A stretch of DNA of 64,000 nt, taken from NCBI GenBank assembly GCA_015501055.1, contig JADNYV010000002.1:1178001-1242000 (forward strand), written 5' to 3'. The translations under genes and the position numbers were made by a program. Below are positions 47,867 to 59,251 of this stretch, piece by piece. The stretch comes from Mucidula mucida. Its lineage: Eukaryota > Basidiomycota > Agaricomycetes > Agaricales > Physalacriaceae. Position 1 is the stretch's first letter, and each line of letters opens with the position of its first letter. The notes below the pieces were generated by a model. That model was not told the DNA's origin, made no database searches, and was given only the letters and a program-made list of their open reading frames with translations.

Positions 47867-48235
47867 TCCATGTGTGTACTCGTGACGTTCTACTACTAGA
47901 CTATCACAGCACCTTCCGTTTTTGACAAGCTGTCTAGCTGAGATATCATGTTCATGGCATTCTGGTGGGCATGCATGAGTGAGATGCCGCAAGAACTTCA
48001 GATTCGGATTGTGATTGTGAGTCAAGAGATTCGCAAGTGGGGCGTGGAGAGACAAAGAAGCTGTCAGTGGGGTTTGAATACTGGCATGTCGTCGCAGTGG
48101 CTACTCATGGCCGACCCAAGTAAAGAGAGCTCCGTAGACAATTTGCAAGCAGCGTGCTTGCACTGTAAATATAGTCGACCTTCTACCGGTATGATACAAT
48201 AGTGTGTTCTCCAAACAAATACTAGACATCCCAAG
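47867..48235. other. Convergent intergenic region ValRS / AsnRS
   Basis: 369 bp between two stops of convergent tRNA synthetase genes. It should hold both 3' UTRs. An 84-codon plus-strand ORF (47948-48202) has no recognisable feature. Confidence 0.4.
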
Positions 48236-49767
48236 CTACAGTAACATTTTGTTGGCCGATCTGGGCATTGGGATGCACTCTCGCACGTTGTCGATTCCAC
48301 CTAACCACGACACTAGACGCTCAAAGCCCATACCATACCCACCATGCGGCGCACCGCCATACTTTCTCAGATCTTGGTACCACGTGTACTCACTACCGGC
48401 CATGCCATTCTTCTCCATCTTCTGGGCAAGTACATCGGGTCGCTCCTCCCTCACCGAGCCCCCAACGAGTTCCCCGACATACGGTACGAGTAAATCAAAG
48501 CATGCTACGGTCCTGCCATCCGCATTCTCGCGCATGTAGAACGGCTTCAGCTCTTTGGGGTAGTCTGTTACAAAGATGGGCCCACGAACAATAACCTCTG
48601 CTAGATGCTTTTCATGCTCGCTCTGCAGAGGCGCACCCCAGCGAGGCTCAAACTCAAATGGGGTGGAGGGTGTAGCGTCTGAGAGGAGCTTAACTGCCTG
48701 AGTATAGGTCATCCGGGTCCAATCCTTTTCGAGACACGATTCGAGCGCCTTTTTCCGCGTTTCATCGCCATTCTTCCATAACACTTCGTAATCGTCTGAG
48801 CTAGACACACCACAGACGAAGGATTTGAGACTATCCTCGACGAAGCTGCAGATGCCTTGTAAGCCCTCCCGTGTGACGTCCATCCATTCGGCTTCTAGCA
48901 TCCAGAATTCGGCGAGATGACGATTAGTTTGAGAGCGCTCGGCGCGGAAGCATGGGGAAAGCGTGTAAACGCGTGATAGGCCGGATGCTAATGCTTCAAG
49001 ATGTAATTGAGAAGACACGGTAAGGTGTGCAGGAAGTCCAAAGAACTCGTCGCCTTGTTTAGAAATTGGGGCAAGACGGAAAGTCTCTCCGGCACCTTCA
49101 GCGTCGTTGGCGGTGAGAATGGGAGTATGGGTGAATTGGAATCCTTGCATCTGGGTTTCGTTTAGTAACGTATTCGAATATTGTCCCAATGACCCACGTC
49201 AAAATACTCCAGCATGAGGCGCATAAGGTGACTACGAAGCCGAAGGACAGCGGCAAGTTGGGTTGTACGAGTGCGCAAGTGAAGATTCTCGCGCAAGTGT
49301 TCCAGTGAAAGTTGTTGCTTTTGTATAGGGTACACCTGCTAACGCGTGAAGAATTGGCTATTACGCGCCAAAAAAAAACACACCTCCGGGTCGCATTCGC
49401 CCAATATCTCTGTGGCCTCCACCAGCAGCTCTTTATCTTGTTTCTGACCTGGACTCTCGACGAGTTTACCCGTTAAACGTACACTGGCGCCATTCGTTAC
49501 CCTTCCCACTGAGTAAGTTAGCGTGAACGCAATGAAACGGTTGTTGTCTACACACCCATTAATCAACGAGGTGTTACTGAACACAGCTTGAAGTCCTTGT
49601 GAAGAACTACCATCACTTATGACAGCAAAAGACACTCGTTTTTGACGCCGAACAGACTTGACAAATCCGGTGACAGATACCTGCTCTTCGGCGTTGACTG
49701 GAACCTTGGACAGGCGCGATATCGTTGGCGGCAGCCGGTAAACCAGACGCGTCAAAGATGGCCGCAT
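48236..49767 (-). CDS. SLM5: Mitochondrial asparaginyl-tRNA synthetase
   Basis: Class IIb synthetase. It starts at 49767 with MRPSLTRLVYRLPPTISRLS, an Arg-rich presequence. The OB-fold anticodon domain has EEQVSVTGFVKSVRRQKRVS and NGASVRLTGKLV. The catalytic domain has HTPILTANDAEGAGETF, GLPAHLTVSSQLHLEALASG, motif 2 region SPCFRAERSQTNRHLAEFWM, WGAPLQSEHEKHL, DYPKELKPFYM and motif 3 GGYGMGFERLVSWLGG. It ends PRSANKMLL. The SLM5-like domain order, presequence and AsnRS-type FYM rather than AspRS residues support the mitochondrial AsnRS call. The SLINGL|GRVTNG and YFD|MQGFQF joins keep phase. Confidence 0.9.
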
Positions 49768-50005
49768 ACGTGTGGGAAGCAGGCAAAGTGCAAATTTCTA
49801 TAACAGGAAGGAGGCAAGTCCGTGAAATAGCTACGAGACTCCAGATCCTTATGATACATCTCCTAGCTCTACCAGGACGTATATGTGGGGTGAGCAAGGA
49901 AAGGTTCAAATCGACAACACGACTTCAAGTTGACTACGTCGATGCCGACATAAATGATGAGTACAGTCGCGGTAACCAACGAACATAAATCTACTGTGTC
50001 TATAA
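49768..50005. other. Intergenic region AsnRS / DUG2
   Basis: 238 bp between the AsnRS start and the DUG2 stop. It holds the AsnRS promoter and DUG2 3' end. Nothing specific is visible. Confidence 0.4.
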
Positions 50006-53000
50006 CTATTCTTCGGAGCGTGTTATATCTCCTTCTGCTACCTTGAGAAGAAACCTTTCAACGACTGCCTTACCTCTCTGTAGACTGGGAAGCAAAATTC
50101 GCTCGTTTGGTAGATGTGCTTGATCCTATAAACCAATATCAATGGATGTCGTCAGGACGTACGTAGCGAGCGAAGTGACTCACTGAGCTCTGGCCCATTG
50201 GCAGGTGGAGAGCATGGCACTGAAATTCTTTCTCGAGGTAAGGGATTGAGGGAATCGACTGTCACCGGTAAAATCAACACAGAAATTTGAATGTCGGAGT
50301 CCATACGTACGCCTCCTTCTCTGATTCGCAATGGGGCAACACCCCACTCCTCCTGCACGGCACTTTCAAGCGCCTGGAACCAAGGTCCATCCAATTGACC
50401 GAGCCACCAATCTGCTGTCTCTTTCATTTCGATCTGAACGCGTGTGAATCTCAATGGAATCAAATGAACGGCAAACACGCACTTGCAGCTTATTAGGAGA
50501 ATCAAGCGCAGAAAACGACGAGGTAAGATGATCACGAAGGGAGTGCGAAATAGTCTCAAGATCCTGGTCGGGAACGATGCGTATTGATACCTGAGATTTC
50601 ACGGTCCCGGGAATGACGGTCGCATCTAAATTTTGAATGATGAGCATCAATATTGAAATACCAGTCCAGAGCTAACTTTGTGGCCCTGATGCCTCAATGT
50701 TGTGTACCGTCAACGATGGGCTACTCCAACGTGACGACAGCCACGACGCCGGCTTGCCAGTAATTTCAGCCAATGTGGCGAAACTTCTTCGCTCATTTTC
50801 CGATTGCTGTCGTACATGATCATCTAACCGTGATCAAAATCCTCAGCAAAAGTTCATGGTAGAAATACTCACAAAAGCCTGGAATTTGGACATGTTTCTC
50901 TCGGCCTGTCAGAGTAGCTAGTAGCTGAATCCTAGAGTAGCAGGCGTTACATCTGAAGGTCGTATGAACTGTTCAACGTACATATCGTTCATTGGCTCTA
51001 CAATACCACCGCCGTCGATACCGGAGTGCAGATCAGGGAGACTGCTTGAAATCTTGACCACGTTCGTAATGAAGCTCTGTATAAAGAAAGCACTCACCTC
51101 AATGTCACAATGTACAACTCCTCGTAACCCATAGGTGATACATGGATGTTCGTCTGTTATCCAAGTAGAGTTACTGCGCCAGAGTGAGATGGGTAGTTTT
51201 TTTGGTATGTTACTGGGAACTAACCTTATCAGAATAGCGTCGACATCGCCTATCGCTTCCTGTAACACACAAGTTAATCGGTTTGCTCAAACATCGACGA
51301 GGACGACAGACTTTATGTGCTTGCACGGACGCCTCAAAACCGCAGCTACCAGACTCTTCTTCACCTTCAATCAAGAACACCAAATCCACTGCTAATTGTC
51401 GTGACGATAATAGTGCCGCTGCAGCAAAAGCCACGGCTATGATAGGACCTTTGTTATCTGTCGTACCTCGTCCGTACAGATAGCCATTTTTCCCGGTCAT
51501 GACGAAGGGATCCGACGTCCAGCCGTCACTGGGCGCCGGCATAACATCGTAGTGCCTAGGTTACCCAGATTTAGTCGAGTTCATGGCATTCTACAATCAT
51601 CATACCCGTAGAATAATATTCGAGGTTTCCTCGCAGCATGCTGTCGTTGAACACCAGAGAAGGTACCCAATACGAGAGGGTTCATGCCCTCGCCAGTAGG
51701 TATCTTTGAAGAAACGTCAGCCCTCTGCTCTATGCCGGTGTCGCGGAAACATTACGAGAGATGTTGTTGCACCTAGTTGACTAAGACATTTCTTGAGCCA
51801 TATACCGGCTTGTCTGCAGTCCTCTCGGTGGGAGGGAGAGGAACTGACACTTGGTATAGATATAAATTTCGACAATGCATACTCCAGAGTGTCTGAAAAT
51901 CGACGTCCTGATCAGGAAAAAGCTCTTGACTTATTCATAAAACGTACCATCAACAATATCGGAGTCACTAACGGCGTTATCGGCAATCGACAATGGAGTG
52001 AGGCCTACTCGGTTGAAGTCAAGCGCCACAGAACGACTGCGAGCCTTGGGCACGTGAACTGTCCAAATCTTTGGGACTGTCAGAGAGATTATTGGAGCAG
52101 AAAGAACCTACATTGATATTATCATCATTACCCCCAGTCAATAGCACCGTCCGGTGGTCGTTCTGGGTTGCTATCGACGAAAGAACAATACCCGAATGAG
52201 CTTGCCACGAAGCCGTGCAATCGAAAGACGCTGAGTAGCGCTGAACTCGGCCGTTAGCTAGGCATGCGTACAGGTCAGATTTGACTAAGGACAGGGAGAG
52301 GATATCGACTCCCTCCTCCACAATGATAGTCCTGACAATCGACTTGGTCTCAATGTCCAGGACCTTGACGATGCCGTCCTGGCACCCGCCATATATGGTG
52401 TCGCCCTGCGTGACCAACGCGAACACAGCACCGATATGACATTCAAATTCATGGTTGAAGATAGGCCTCGGTGTGCAGTCCCAGATCTTGATCGTCTCAT
52501 CGCCACTTCCGGAGACAAGCTTCACGTCACCAGAATCACATTCCTCGAGTATGGCGAGCGAGTAGATGTAGCCATAATGCGCGGCATCGACGACATTCGT
52601 CACGGGGATGGCGAAATGCGGGAGCACCGACTCGAGCGTAGGGGTCGCCTGCCCGCTGCTCGCGTTGTTCGCGTAGATGTCAGCGGGCCTACGTTCGTAC
52701 TGGGGATAGCTGTCGAAGAACTTGTGGGCCTTTCTTGAGATGGACGAAGCGGAGTCTGATGGAGGCCCAGTCTTGAAGTCGAACCATTGCAAGGATGTGT
52801 TTTGACAGCCGATATAGATGGTTTGCAGCTTCTTGGACCACGCCAGAGAGAACAGATCGCCGGCGCCGGTCTCGAGGTAGGGATCGATGACATAGATCGG
52901 TTTGAGAGAGACGGTGGACCACACTCTGACTGTCGAATCGCCTGTCGAACGTTAACCCCAAGTGAACACAGATGACTGGGTCATACCGGACGAGCTGAAC

Positions 53001-53430
53001 AGCCATTCCTTCTCTGCAGCATACACCAATGCAAGCACACTGCCAGTGTGACCACGGAGTGTGTCTTTCAACTTGAATGACTTTTTGCACCATACCTGCG
53101 CGAATATCAGTTGCTGGCCGACGCCTTCCGGGAGTATAGACGCACTGAAATGTCCTCATTCTGGCTTCCAGAAAAGATATACCAGTCGCTAGCAGCGAGA
53201 CTAAGCACTGAACTGTGCAATTCGTGTAATGAATGGGATAGGCGCGGTAGTGACTCGTTTGTGTGCAATTCGCGACTTAAGGAAGCTAGACCGAATTTCA
53301 ACGCAGCTAGCCATGTACGATAAAAGCCAGACACTCACGACCGACTGGAGACAGCGGAGAAAGCGTCGACTCCATGGACATGAAGCAAGGGTGTGGTGAT
53401 GCCGACTTTACCTACGTTTACAGACTGAAC
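50006..53430 (-). CDS. DUG2: DUG2: WD40 plus M20 peptidase (glutathione degradation)
   Basis: Subunit of the cytosolic Dug1-Dug2-Dug3 pathway that breaks down glutathione independently of gamma-glutamyl transpeptidase. The N-terminal half is a WD40 propeller: PLLHVHGVDAFSAVSSRS, SSVLSLAASDWYIFSGSQ, TLRGHTGSVLALVYAAEK, FSLAWSKKLQTIYIGCQN, KLVSGSGDETIKIWD, TVLLTGGNDDNIN. Then the M20 metallopeptidase domain: TLEYALSKFISIPSVSSS, FYGHYDVMPAP (metal ligand His), GRGTTDNKGP (metal Asp), EGEEESGSCGF (catalytic Glu), SNSTWITDEHPCITYGLRG, DLHSGIDGG and REGG near the end. It ends EGDITRSEE at 50006. Domain order and motifs match Dug2. I could not fix the first exon: the frame before PLLHVHG has no Met, so a further 5' exon or a base error is likely. 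Confidence 0.88.
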
Positions 53431-53626
53431 GTGCCGTTCGCAGGCAATTGACGGGGAAACGTCCAACTGCACTGCAAACCTGCTTTAAAGATCATTGCAG
53501 TGTATGATAGAGAAGTTCTCGGTAAATGATCACTGCCGAAACATATTCAATATCAAGGACGCGTTCCATTTCGCGTTCTATTTCGAAACATAGCAGTACT
53601 CATAGCGCGTATATGTGTAGAAAGTA

Positions 53627-54848
53627 TCAAATATGGCCATTTGTCTTAGGACCTATTCCGTGACCCGCTTCAGCCTGTCCCAAAACACCACCACCGACAC
53701 CCATGCCTCGACCACCGCTACCTATGGCGGTTGCATCACCAGGTGCGCCCACGTAGGCTTCACCGCCAAAGCCCCAACCACCTTCGCGCGTGAATGGAAG
53801 ATCTACACTTGTGAACTCGCTCTGTAGCGCGTAGCCGAAAAAGGCAGATTGACTAGCAGAGGTAACAGGAACACGCATGAACAACGACGTTGCGCGAGGT
53901 AGAAGAATGTGGTTGAATCGAAAATCGAAGATAGCGGCAAAAGTCTGTCGAAACGCCACCAACGCAGTGCAAATGCCGATGATAGCGCCAGCAAGGACAT
54001 CATACCAGTTGTGAACTATATATATATTAGTCATAGTCAAAGACGCGACAGACAACATACATTCATCGATTGTCAAAGCACCCGAGATGAGGGTTGCCCC
54101 AAGAATGGGAGAAAACAGAAGAATCATCTTCCAATACGCTGGGTTGTGCGCACTCATAACTTTCAACTGGGCATTGAGGTAGAGAGCGAGAAAGAAGAGT
54201 CCTGCCCATCCAGCGGTGGAATGGCCCGAAGGAAATGATTCGAGCGCGTCATTAACAGCCTTGTCGTCGCCAGTGCAGACTCTTCGGTCATACATCAACG
54301 ATGCGAATCCATTGCCAGACACAGTCCCTGCATCGATGTTAGGTTGGCAAACTGCGTAAAAGTGGGGTCGGAGCCCGCCGATTAACCATTTGATCCAGAC
54401 CTGCGTAATGTTTAGCTACCGTCTACAGATGTGGCACTGAATTAACCTGAAAGACTGCGGCAGTTATCAAACTTTTGAGGACTCCCATGGTTGTCGTGAG
54501 AAGATCATCCATACTGCGACGGCGAATCTGGAAGACACAGATGAAGAAAAATGGGACGAAGAATGCGATGAGGGCAGCTGCATAGATGGGGATGATTTCA
54601 TGTCGAAGAGGGTACGCAAACTGCGGGTACACGACCTCTCCATTCTCAAAGTAGATGGGGAAAGACCTGCTTGGGGCGGGGGCTACAAGGAGATTGAGTA
54701 ACTTGTGACAAAGTTAGGAGTCCGGACTGACGAGCTTTGTAGATGCCGAGACCCAAGGCACCCATGAGAGCCATAGTAATAAGGTCGACGCCATGTCGCC
54801 GAAGCCAACTGACCAAACGGAAGGGCTGGGCTGGATACGATCTGCCAT
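53627..54848 (-). CDS. PAP2-family lipid phosphatase (DPP1/LPP type)
   Basis: Polytopic membrane phosphatase likely acting on phosphatidate or diacylglycerol pyrophosphate. From 54848: MADRIQPSP, then (after a one-base frame problem near 54823-54825) RLVSWLRRHGVDLITMALMG, YPQFAYPLRHEIIPIYAAAL, motif 1 KWLIGGLRPHFYAVC, motif 2 ESFPSGHSTAGWAGL, and motif 3 region LTIDEFHNWYDVLAGAIIG. About six hydrophobic segments. A Gly-rich cytosolic tail ends GPKTNGHI. Motif 3 keeps the catalytic His and Asp (HNWYD) but not the usual Ser-Arg seven residues earlier (Ala-Leu here). Family call is firm and substrate is inferred from fungal relatives. Confidence 0.87.
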
Positions 54849-54932
54849 TATAGGATGTTGGTGGGGATAGGACTTGCGTATGGGAGCAACGGCTCGAGGT
54901 TTTAACGTGGACAGCAAAAATAGATATGACGT

Positions 54933-55415
54933 CTAGACAGCTGAGCGCGTCATGAATCGCGGCACTACGCCAAATAAGACCAAATGAACGTCAAGTGTGG
55001 CGCAGCGTTCTTGACGCCGTTTCGAATTGGCTGGTGTTGGTGGGGTAATTTTCACCGCAACTGAGCCAAATATCCTAGGACGCGAAGGAGACACGCTAAT
55101 GCTCGCTGTCGTGGATGCGCGATGATCGTCTTGGTCGCACCCGCGGGATTCTCCAATCGTCAGTCGAGTGCACACAAGGATCCCAACAAAGACAAGTAGA
55201 ACAAAAACGCCTATTGCGATTGCAGCGATGATTACTTGAAAAAACGCGTCAAATGATGGTCCGTGCGCGTTTGAGCAGGATGATGGAGGACAGAGGCAGA
55301 ATGAGCTGACAGGCAGCGAAAAGCTGCACTGTCAGAGAAGGGCTTCCTCGGGTACTGCCATTCTATCTAGAAGGAGGTTGTCGACGCCCACTGTACAGTT
55401 TAGTTTGCTACTCAT
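54933..55415 (-). CDS. Small single-pass membrane protein, unknown
   Basis: Two exons predicted: MSSKLNCT (from 55415), a GT-AG intron of about 64 nt, then CSFSLPVSSFCLCPPSSC, a 25-residue membrane helix (FFQVIIAAIAIGVFVLLVFV), CTR, and a polar tail ending FMTRSAV. The short, Cys-rich outer part and basic residue right after the helix suggest type-III or Nout/Cin topology. The splice join is in phase. Further introns in the tail cannot be excluded. I do not recognise a family. The stop is only 85 bp from the PAP2 start, so the PAP2 5' UTR may overlap it. Confidence 0.45.
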
Positions 55416-55579
55416 CTACTCATCTATACTTACTAGTATCACGTTTTGGGAGAACAATGAGAGTTGTGGTGGCTGTGCTACTTGATTTGTTCGTGTCAGC
55501 CACTCATAGCGCGGCGGTCTTGCTCTTGTTCTGCAACACCCACCACTATCTATCCATCTTCACCAGAGAAACTGGCGCT

Positions 55580-56572
55580 ATGCTTGACTCATCGCCTGTG
55601 GCGCTACAGCCAAACATACAGCGCCCAATGAAGCGCTCATCGTCTACCGTCTCACTTCCAACGCCGCCGCGTACTCAGCGCAAACGGAGAATCCGTTCCA
55701 AAGCTTCTGCTCATGGAACTGAATCGGATGAACCCGACAACAGTGATGACGAGCGTGCTCCTAAGAAACGTCGTCGTATGGCCAACGTCCCAGAGCACGA
55801 AGAGGACTTTGACGATGAAGACGCCTTTTGGACTGGGAAAAAGTCCACTAAGCCCGTTGTTCACAAGGATGGCAGCAACATTGGCGCCTTTTTGGATCGA
55901 CGATCTCTGTCGCCTCCAAGTTCGCCTGTTCCGCTGCTCGAGCGGCGTCGTCGGCAACGTGCTCAGTCCACAACGTCTTCCCTTGCCTCTCCGCCACCCT
56001 CTTTTCGCCAGCCGAAAGGATTGACGCGCAAGCCAGCCCTTGTCAAATTCTGCACTCCCTCTCCCCCTGAACTGCCTAGCACTCCCAAGGCCAAGGCCAA
56101 ATTTGCGCCGCCCATCAGAGATTCTCCCAACAATCCCTTCCTTGACTCGCCAGACGCAGAGGAAGAGGAGAAAAAGGCTGCAGCACTTTCTACAGCTGAT
56201 AGAGAGAATCCTTTTGTAACTTTTGTCTGGTGAGTTCTGCTTGTTTGCATAGCTGGTATCAGTTACTGACGCGTCACTTTCAGCCGTGGTGTTCGCAAGT
56301 CGTTCGATAATCCATACTATGATCCAGTGAAGAAAGGCCCGGTGTCTCCGCCTCCCAATTCGCTTTTGCCAATTGATCACATCGACTATTCCCCCGATAC
56401 GAGATGTCCGCCCAGAGTTCTTTTCCCCAAGGCCAAAAAGCAAAAGAAGGCCAGTGGTGCCAAAGACAGAAAGGCCACATCTCATAAGCTGTTGGACGAA
56501 GTAGAAAGTGATGGTGAAGGCGAACAGCTCAAGCCTATCAAGCTATTTGCAGCGGAGCTCGATGGGCAATAG
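55580..56572 (+). CDS. Basic, disordered protein of unknown function
   Basis: Start chosen at 55580 (MLDSSPVALQPNIQRPMKRS). An earlier in-frame Met (55457) would add 41 hydrophobic residues that look like translated leader. The protein is rich in Pro, Ser, Arg and Lys with SLPTPPRTQRKRRIRSK and KKRRR (likely nuclear signals), an acidic DFDDEDAFW patch, and several S/T-P sites. A conserved-looking block RENPFVTFV|CRGVRKSFDNPYYDP spans the only intron, followed by PPPNSLLPIDHIDYSPDTRC and a C-terminus LFAAELDGQ. The S/T-P density suggests CDK or MAPK regulation. I know no named family. Confidence 0.65.
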
Positions 56573-56845
56573 CCGCATGTTTCCTTACATATCACATTCT
56601 ATCATCACAGCTCTCTCATCATTGTCAGTTTCCGCGGTTATTCGATTCCCTCGTCGTTGACAGTTTCTGCAGGTTGCTCTATCCCTTTCCTGTATATTTG
56701 ATTTGCGATACCTTGTTTCTTGTTCTCGATCACCATCTCTCACGTAGTTATCAACTCATTGTACATGTTATGAAGCCTCAGAATTATAGACATTTATGCC
56801 ACTAATCATCGTCCACTATGGTGATCTTTGCGCCCTCGACTACTG
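56573..56845. other. Convergent intergenic region
   Basis: 273 bp between two stops, T-rich, with presumed 3' UTRs and polyadenylation signals. No gene seen. Confidence 0.4.
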
Positions 56846-57425
56846 CTACCTCTTCTCGTACTTGACTAGAACAGATGGAGGAGGTTGTATAAGTGTATCG
56901 TCTTCGGTATCACTGTCCTCTGGTCGCCGAAACTGTATAGCTTCGCCATTGACAAGCCGACGCTTCTTTAGCGGAGTCTCGTCGTCTTTGGATGAGCCTT
57001 TCGCGCGCTCCTTCCGCTTCTGCCTCTTGATCCGATTTCTGGCGGTTTTTGAGTCAGCAATGGCGGCTGCCTCTTGCCTTCTCCGCTCGAAAACCCTCTC
57101 ATCGATTTCCTGCGTATATAATCAGTCACTGCTATCAGACATAGACACGCTTTCACACCTTTTGAGATTGTTCCGCGAGGATAGCAAGGCGTTCGTACTC
57201 GCGGCGCCTGCCTGCTTTGTAAACATGGAATTCACCACTGCCTGCCCCAGCGCTCGAGCCTTGGACATTCTTCATCATCTCGCGAGCTGGGCGGATAGAT
57301 TTCTCCTGGGGCGGCGGCGGGACATAGGCTGGCTTGGATGGATCCTTCAAGAGGCGGTCAAGCTGCTGGCGCTGCCTGTCGACGGCGGTGAGAGCATAGC
57401 GTTGCGAGGTCGCTGGCGTGCTCAT
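56846..57425 (-). CDS. PRKRIP1 homologue (spliceosome-associated)
   Basis: Two exons. From 57425: MSTPATSQRYALTAVDRQRQ, LDRLLKDPSKPAYVPPPP, then the family signature NVQGSSAGAGSGEFHVYKAG and RRREYERLAILAEQSQK. The second exon begins EIDERVFERRRQEAAAIADS, then RNRIKRQKRKERAKG and ends PSVLVKYEKR. The SSAGAGSGEFHVY motif with the following long basic helix is specific to PRKRIP1 (DUF1168), found in the spliceosome C complex where the helix bridges U2 snRNP and step-II factors. The divergent neighbour starts 123 bp away. Confidence 0.85.
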
Positions 57426-57548
57426 TGTAAGTATGACTGGTCTGCAAAAGAGCGACGCACAAAGTATTTGCCGACTTGGTGATGGTAAGAGCAAACGTAG
57501 CTCGGCTGCTCGGGCCGATCATCCATCGCTTCTTTCCCAGGCGCCTCC
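57426..57548. promoter_or_regulatory. Bidirectional promoter PRKRIP1 / TMEM170-like
   Basis: 123 bp between divergent starts. GC-rich near the plus-strand gene, no TATA box. Confidence 0.4.
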
Positions 57549-58159
57549 ATGGAGGACTCGTCGCCAGGATGGCCGTCGCTCTACAGTCCCGGCGTCGAGC
57601 TCATCGGCATCGAACATCGTCCCCCGGAACAGCCCCGCGGCGTCTACCTTCACCACTACCGCGACATCTTCAGCTTCACTCTTTACTGGACCCTAGTACT
57701 GTACACGCCCGTCTACTTTATGTGTGCCGGCGTGGCCTTTTACAATGTAACGTTTCCCGGACGCAAGAGAAACCACGACGGCGAATGGTGGGAGATGCAG
57801 CTCTTGAGACATAGCAGACGGCCAAGGAAAACAAACGAGAGACGGTCGCGACTCACGTTCGCCCTTATTGTCCTGCTGGTCTTCATGGCCATGTCCGTCC
57901 TTGGCGCTTTGATTGGGTCTACGATCACCTCCGCAATGATGCTGGCCCTCTGGCGCTCTGGAAATTATTCCATGTCAACGTGTGTTCAGTTTCTGACAAT
58001 ACCATATTCTGCTGATCATCGCTCAGCTGGATACCGTTCCTTGCGGCTTTAATGCAAGTACTTGTGGGCCTTATGAAGTTTGTTCATTCCCTTTGTCTAT
58101 CTCATCTCATTGACTTGGGATCATTCAGCGTATGGCCTTCTGTCATCAATATAATATGA
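57549..58159 (+). CDS. TMEM170-like membrane protein
   Basis: Three exons give about 170 residues: MEDSSPGWPSLYSPGVELIG, then helix 1 (FSFTLYWTLVLYTPVYFMCA), a basic loop, helix 2 (TFALIVLLVFMAMSVLGALI) running into GSTITSAMMLALWRSG, and helix 3 (WIPFLAALMQVLVGLMNVWP), ending SVINII at 58159. Both introns keep phase (STW and MNVW). Three helices with a Gly/Ser-rich turn fit the TMEM170 family, whose animal members shape the ER and nuclear envelope. Recognition rests on topology and a few residues, so it is moderate. Confidence 0.65.
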
Positions 58160-58507
58160 CCATCCTGTATGCTTATGTCGACCAAATGTTAATCGGACCT
58201 TATCAATTTTGGCCTGGCCACACACTTGCTTTGTGTCCTCGACCTGGTCCTGCTAATACCACAAAGACTTTCCGTGCGTGTCGAAAGGTTCTTTGTTGCC
58301 TTTGTGTTGCACAGCTGTGTATAAAGCCTCACTGGCGAGCTTTCGAAACCTTCACATAGATTCATATTTATCGTCTAGCTCTCTCGTCAGTATCTCTTCT
58401 CTCTGTTGCTGCGTTACCTAAACAGATTGCCCAGATATCTATCGACCCTCACGCATCTTCATTCTCGACGCCCATTCCTTCCCACTTCCCTTCTTTCTGG
58501 TTAATCA
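58160..58507. other. Intergenic region
   Basis: 348 bp holding the TMEM170-like 3' UTR and the promoter and CT-rich leader of the next gene (tcttctctctg and similar stretches). No other feature seen. Confidence 0.45.
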
Positions 58508-59071
58508 ATGGAAACCCCTGTTGACGAGTCTACTCCCCTGGCGGCGGGTTCCAAGACGCACAGCACCACCACCCGCCAACGCGTCTTCCCAAAATTTTCG
58601 TTGAAGCTTCCCTTTGCCCCTCAGGCCCGTCCGCGCTCCAAAAGTATTCGCCAACCCAAGTCACCCAAGAAATCCAAATCGGTCTTCTTTGCCCCCATCC
58701 GCCGCATTGCTCCCGCGCCAGTCGTGTTGGCTCGTTCGCCCAAGGGCAAAGCCAAGTTCAACACCGTCCATCCAAGGACGCCGGTTTGCTTTGATAATTT
58801 ACCGGACGACAGCGAATTGTCGTCAGAGGACTCGGACAATTTCAGCGTCGCGTCTGCGCCCGTTCCATCATGCGAAAATCCTTTCGCTACTCCTCCCAGG
58901 AGCGCCGCACGCCTTGCCTTGGCGTCTCTTAACGGCGGTGTTGACGACGATGGGGATTTCATCATGGATCTTGACGGTAGTCCTACAGGATCAATGAAAC
59001 GCAGGCGTAGTCAGAAGAAGGCCCTTCAGTTGCTGGGCGACGAGGCAGTAGGCGATGTGGCGAGGATGTAA
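58508..59071 (+). CDS. Basic/acidic disordered protein of unknown function
   Basis: Intronless, 187 codons, start METPVDESTPLAAGSKTH. Lys/Arg/Pro-rich first half (RPRSKSIRQPKSPKKSKSVF) with several S/T-P sites, then RTPVCFDNLPDDSELSSEDS, an NPFATPPRS motif, an acidic DDDGDFIMDLDG stretch, and a basic KRRRSQKK. It resembles the gene at 55580 in composition (basic NLS-like blocks, NPF, S/T-P sites), but I see no alignable domain. Possibly a nuclear regulatory protein. No family recognised. Confidence 0.6.
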   Translation: METPVDESTPLAAGSKTHSTTTRQRVFPKFSLKLPFAPQARPRSKSIRQPKSPKKSKSVFFAPIRRIAPAPVVLARSPKGKAKFNTVHPRTPVCFDNLPDDSELSSEDSDNFSVASAPVPSCENPFATPPRSAARLALASLNGGVDDDGDFIMDLDGSPTGSMKRRRSQKKALQLLGDEAVGDVARM

Positions 59072-59251
59072 AGATGTCACATATCATGTACTTAGGACGT
59101 TATGGAGGAGCTCATCGTTGTATGTTTGCGGACTTTCGTGCACGCATCTGTTATTGTAGCCTTGAATGTATATACACCAATGATAGCAGACCAATATACA
59201 GACAAAATGTAAATAGATACGACAGCGAAAAAGAGCAAGAAGGAAGAGGTT

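Noticed and set aside
55652..56485. 277-codon minus-strand ORF
   Set aside because: Antisense to the basic protein at 55580, whose spliced C-terminal block is better supported.
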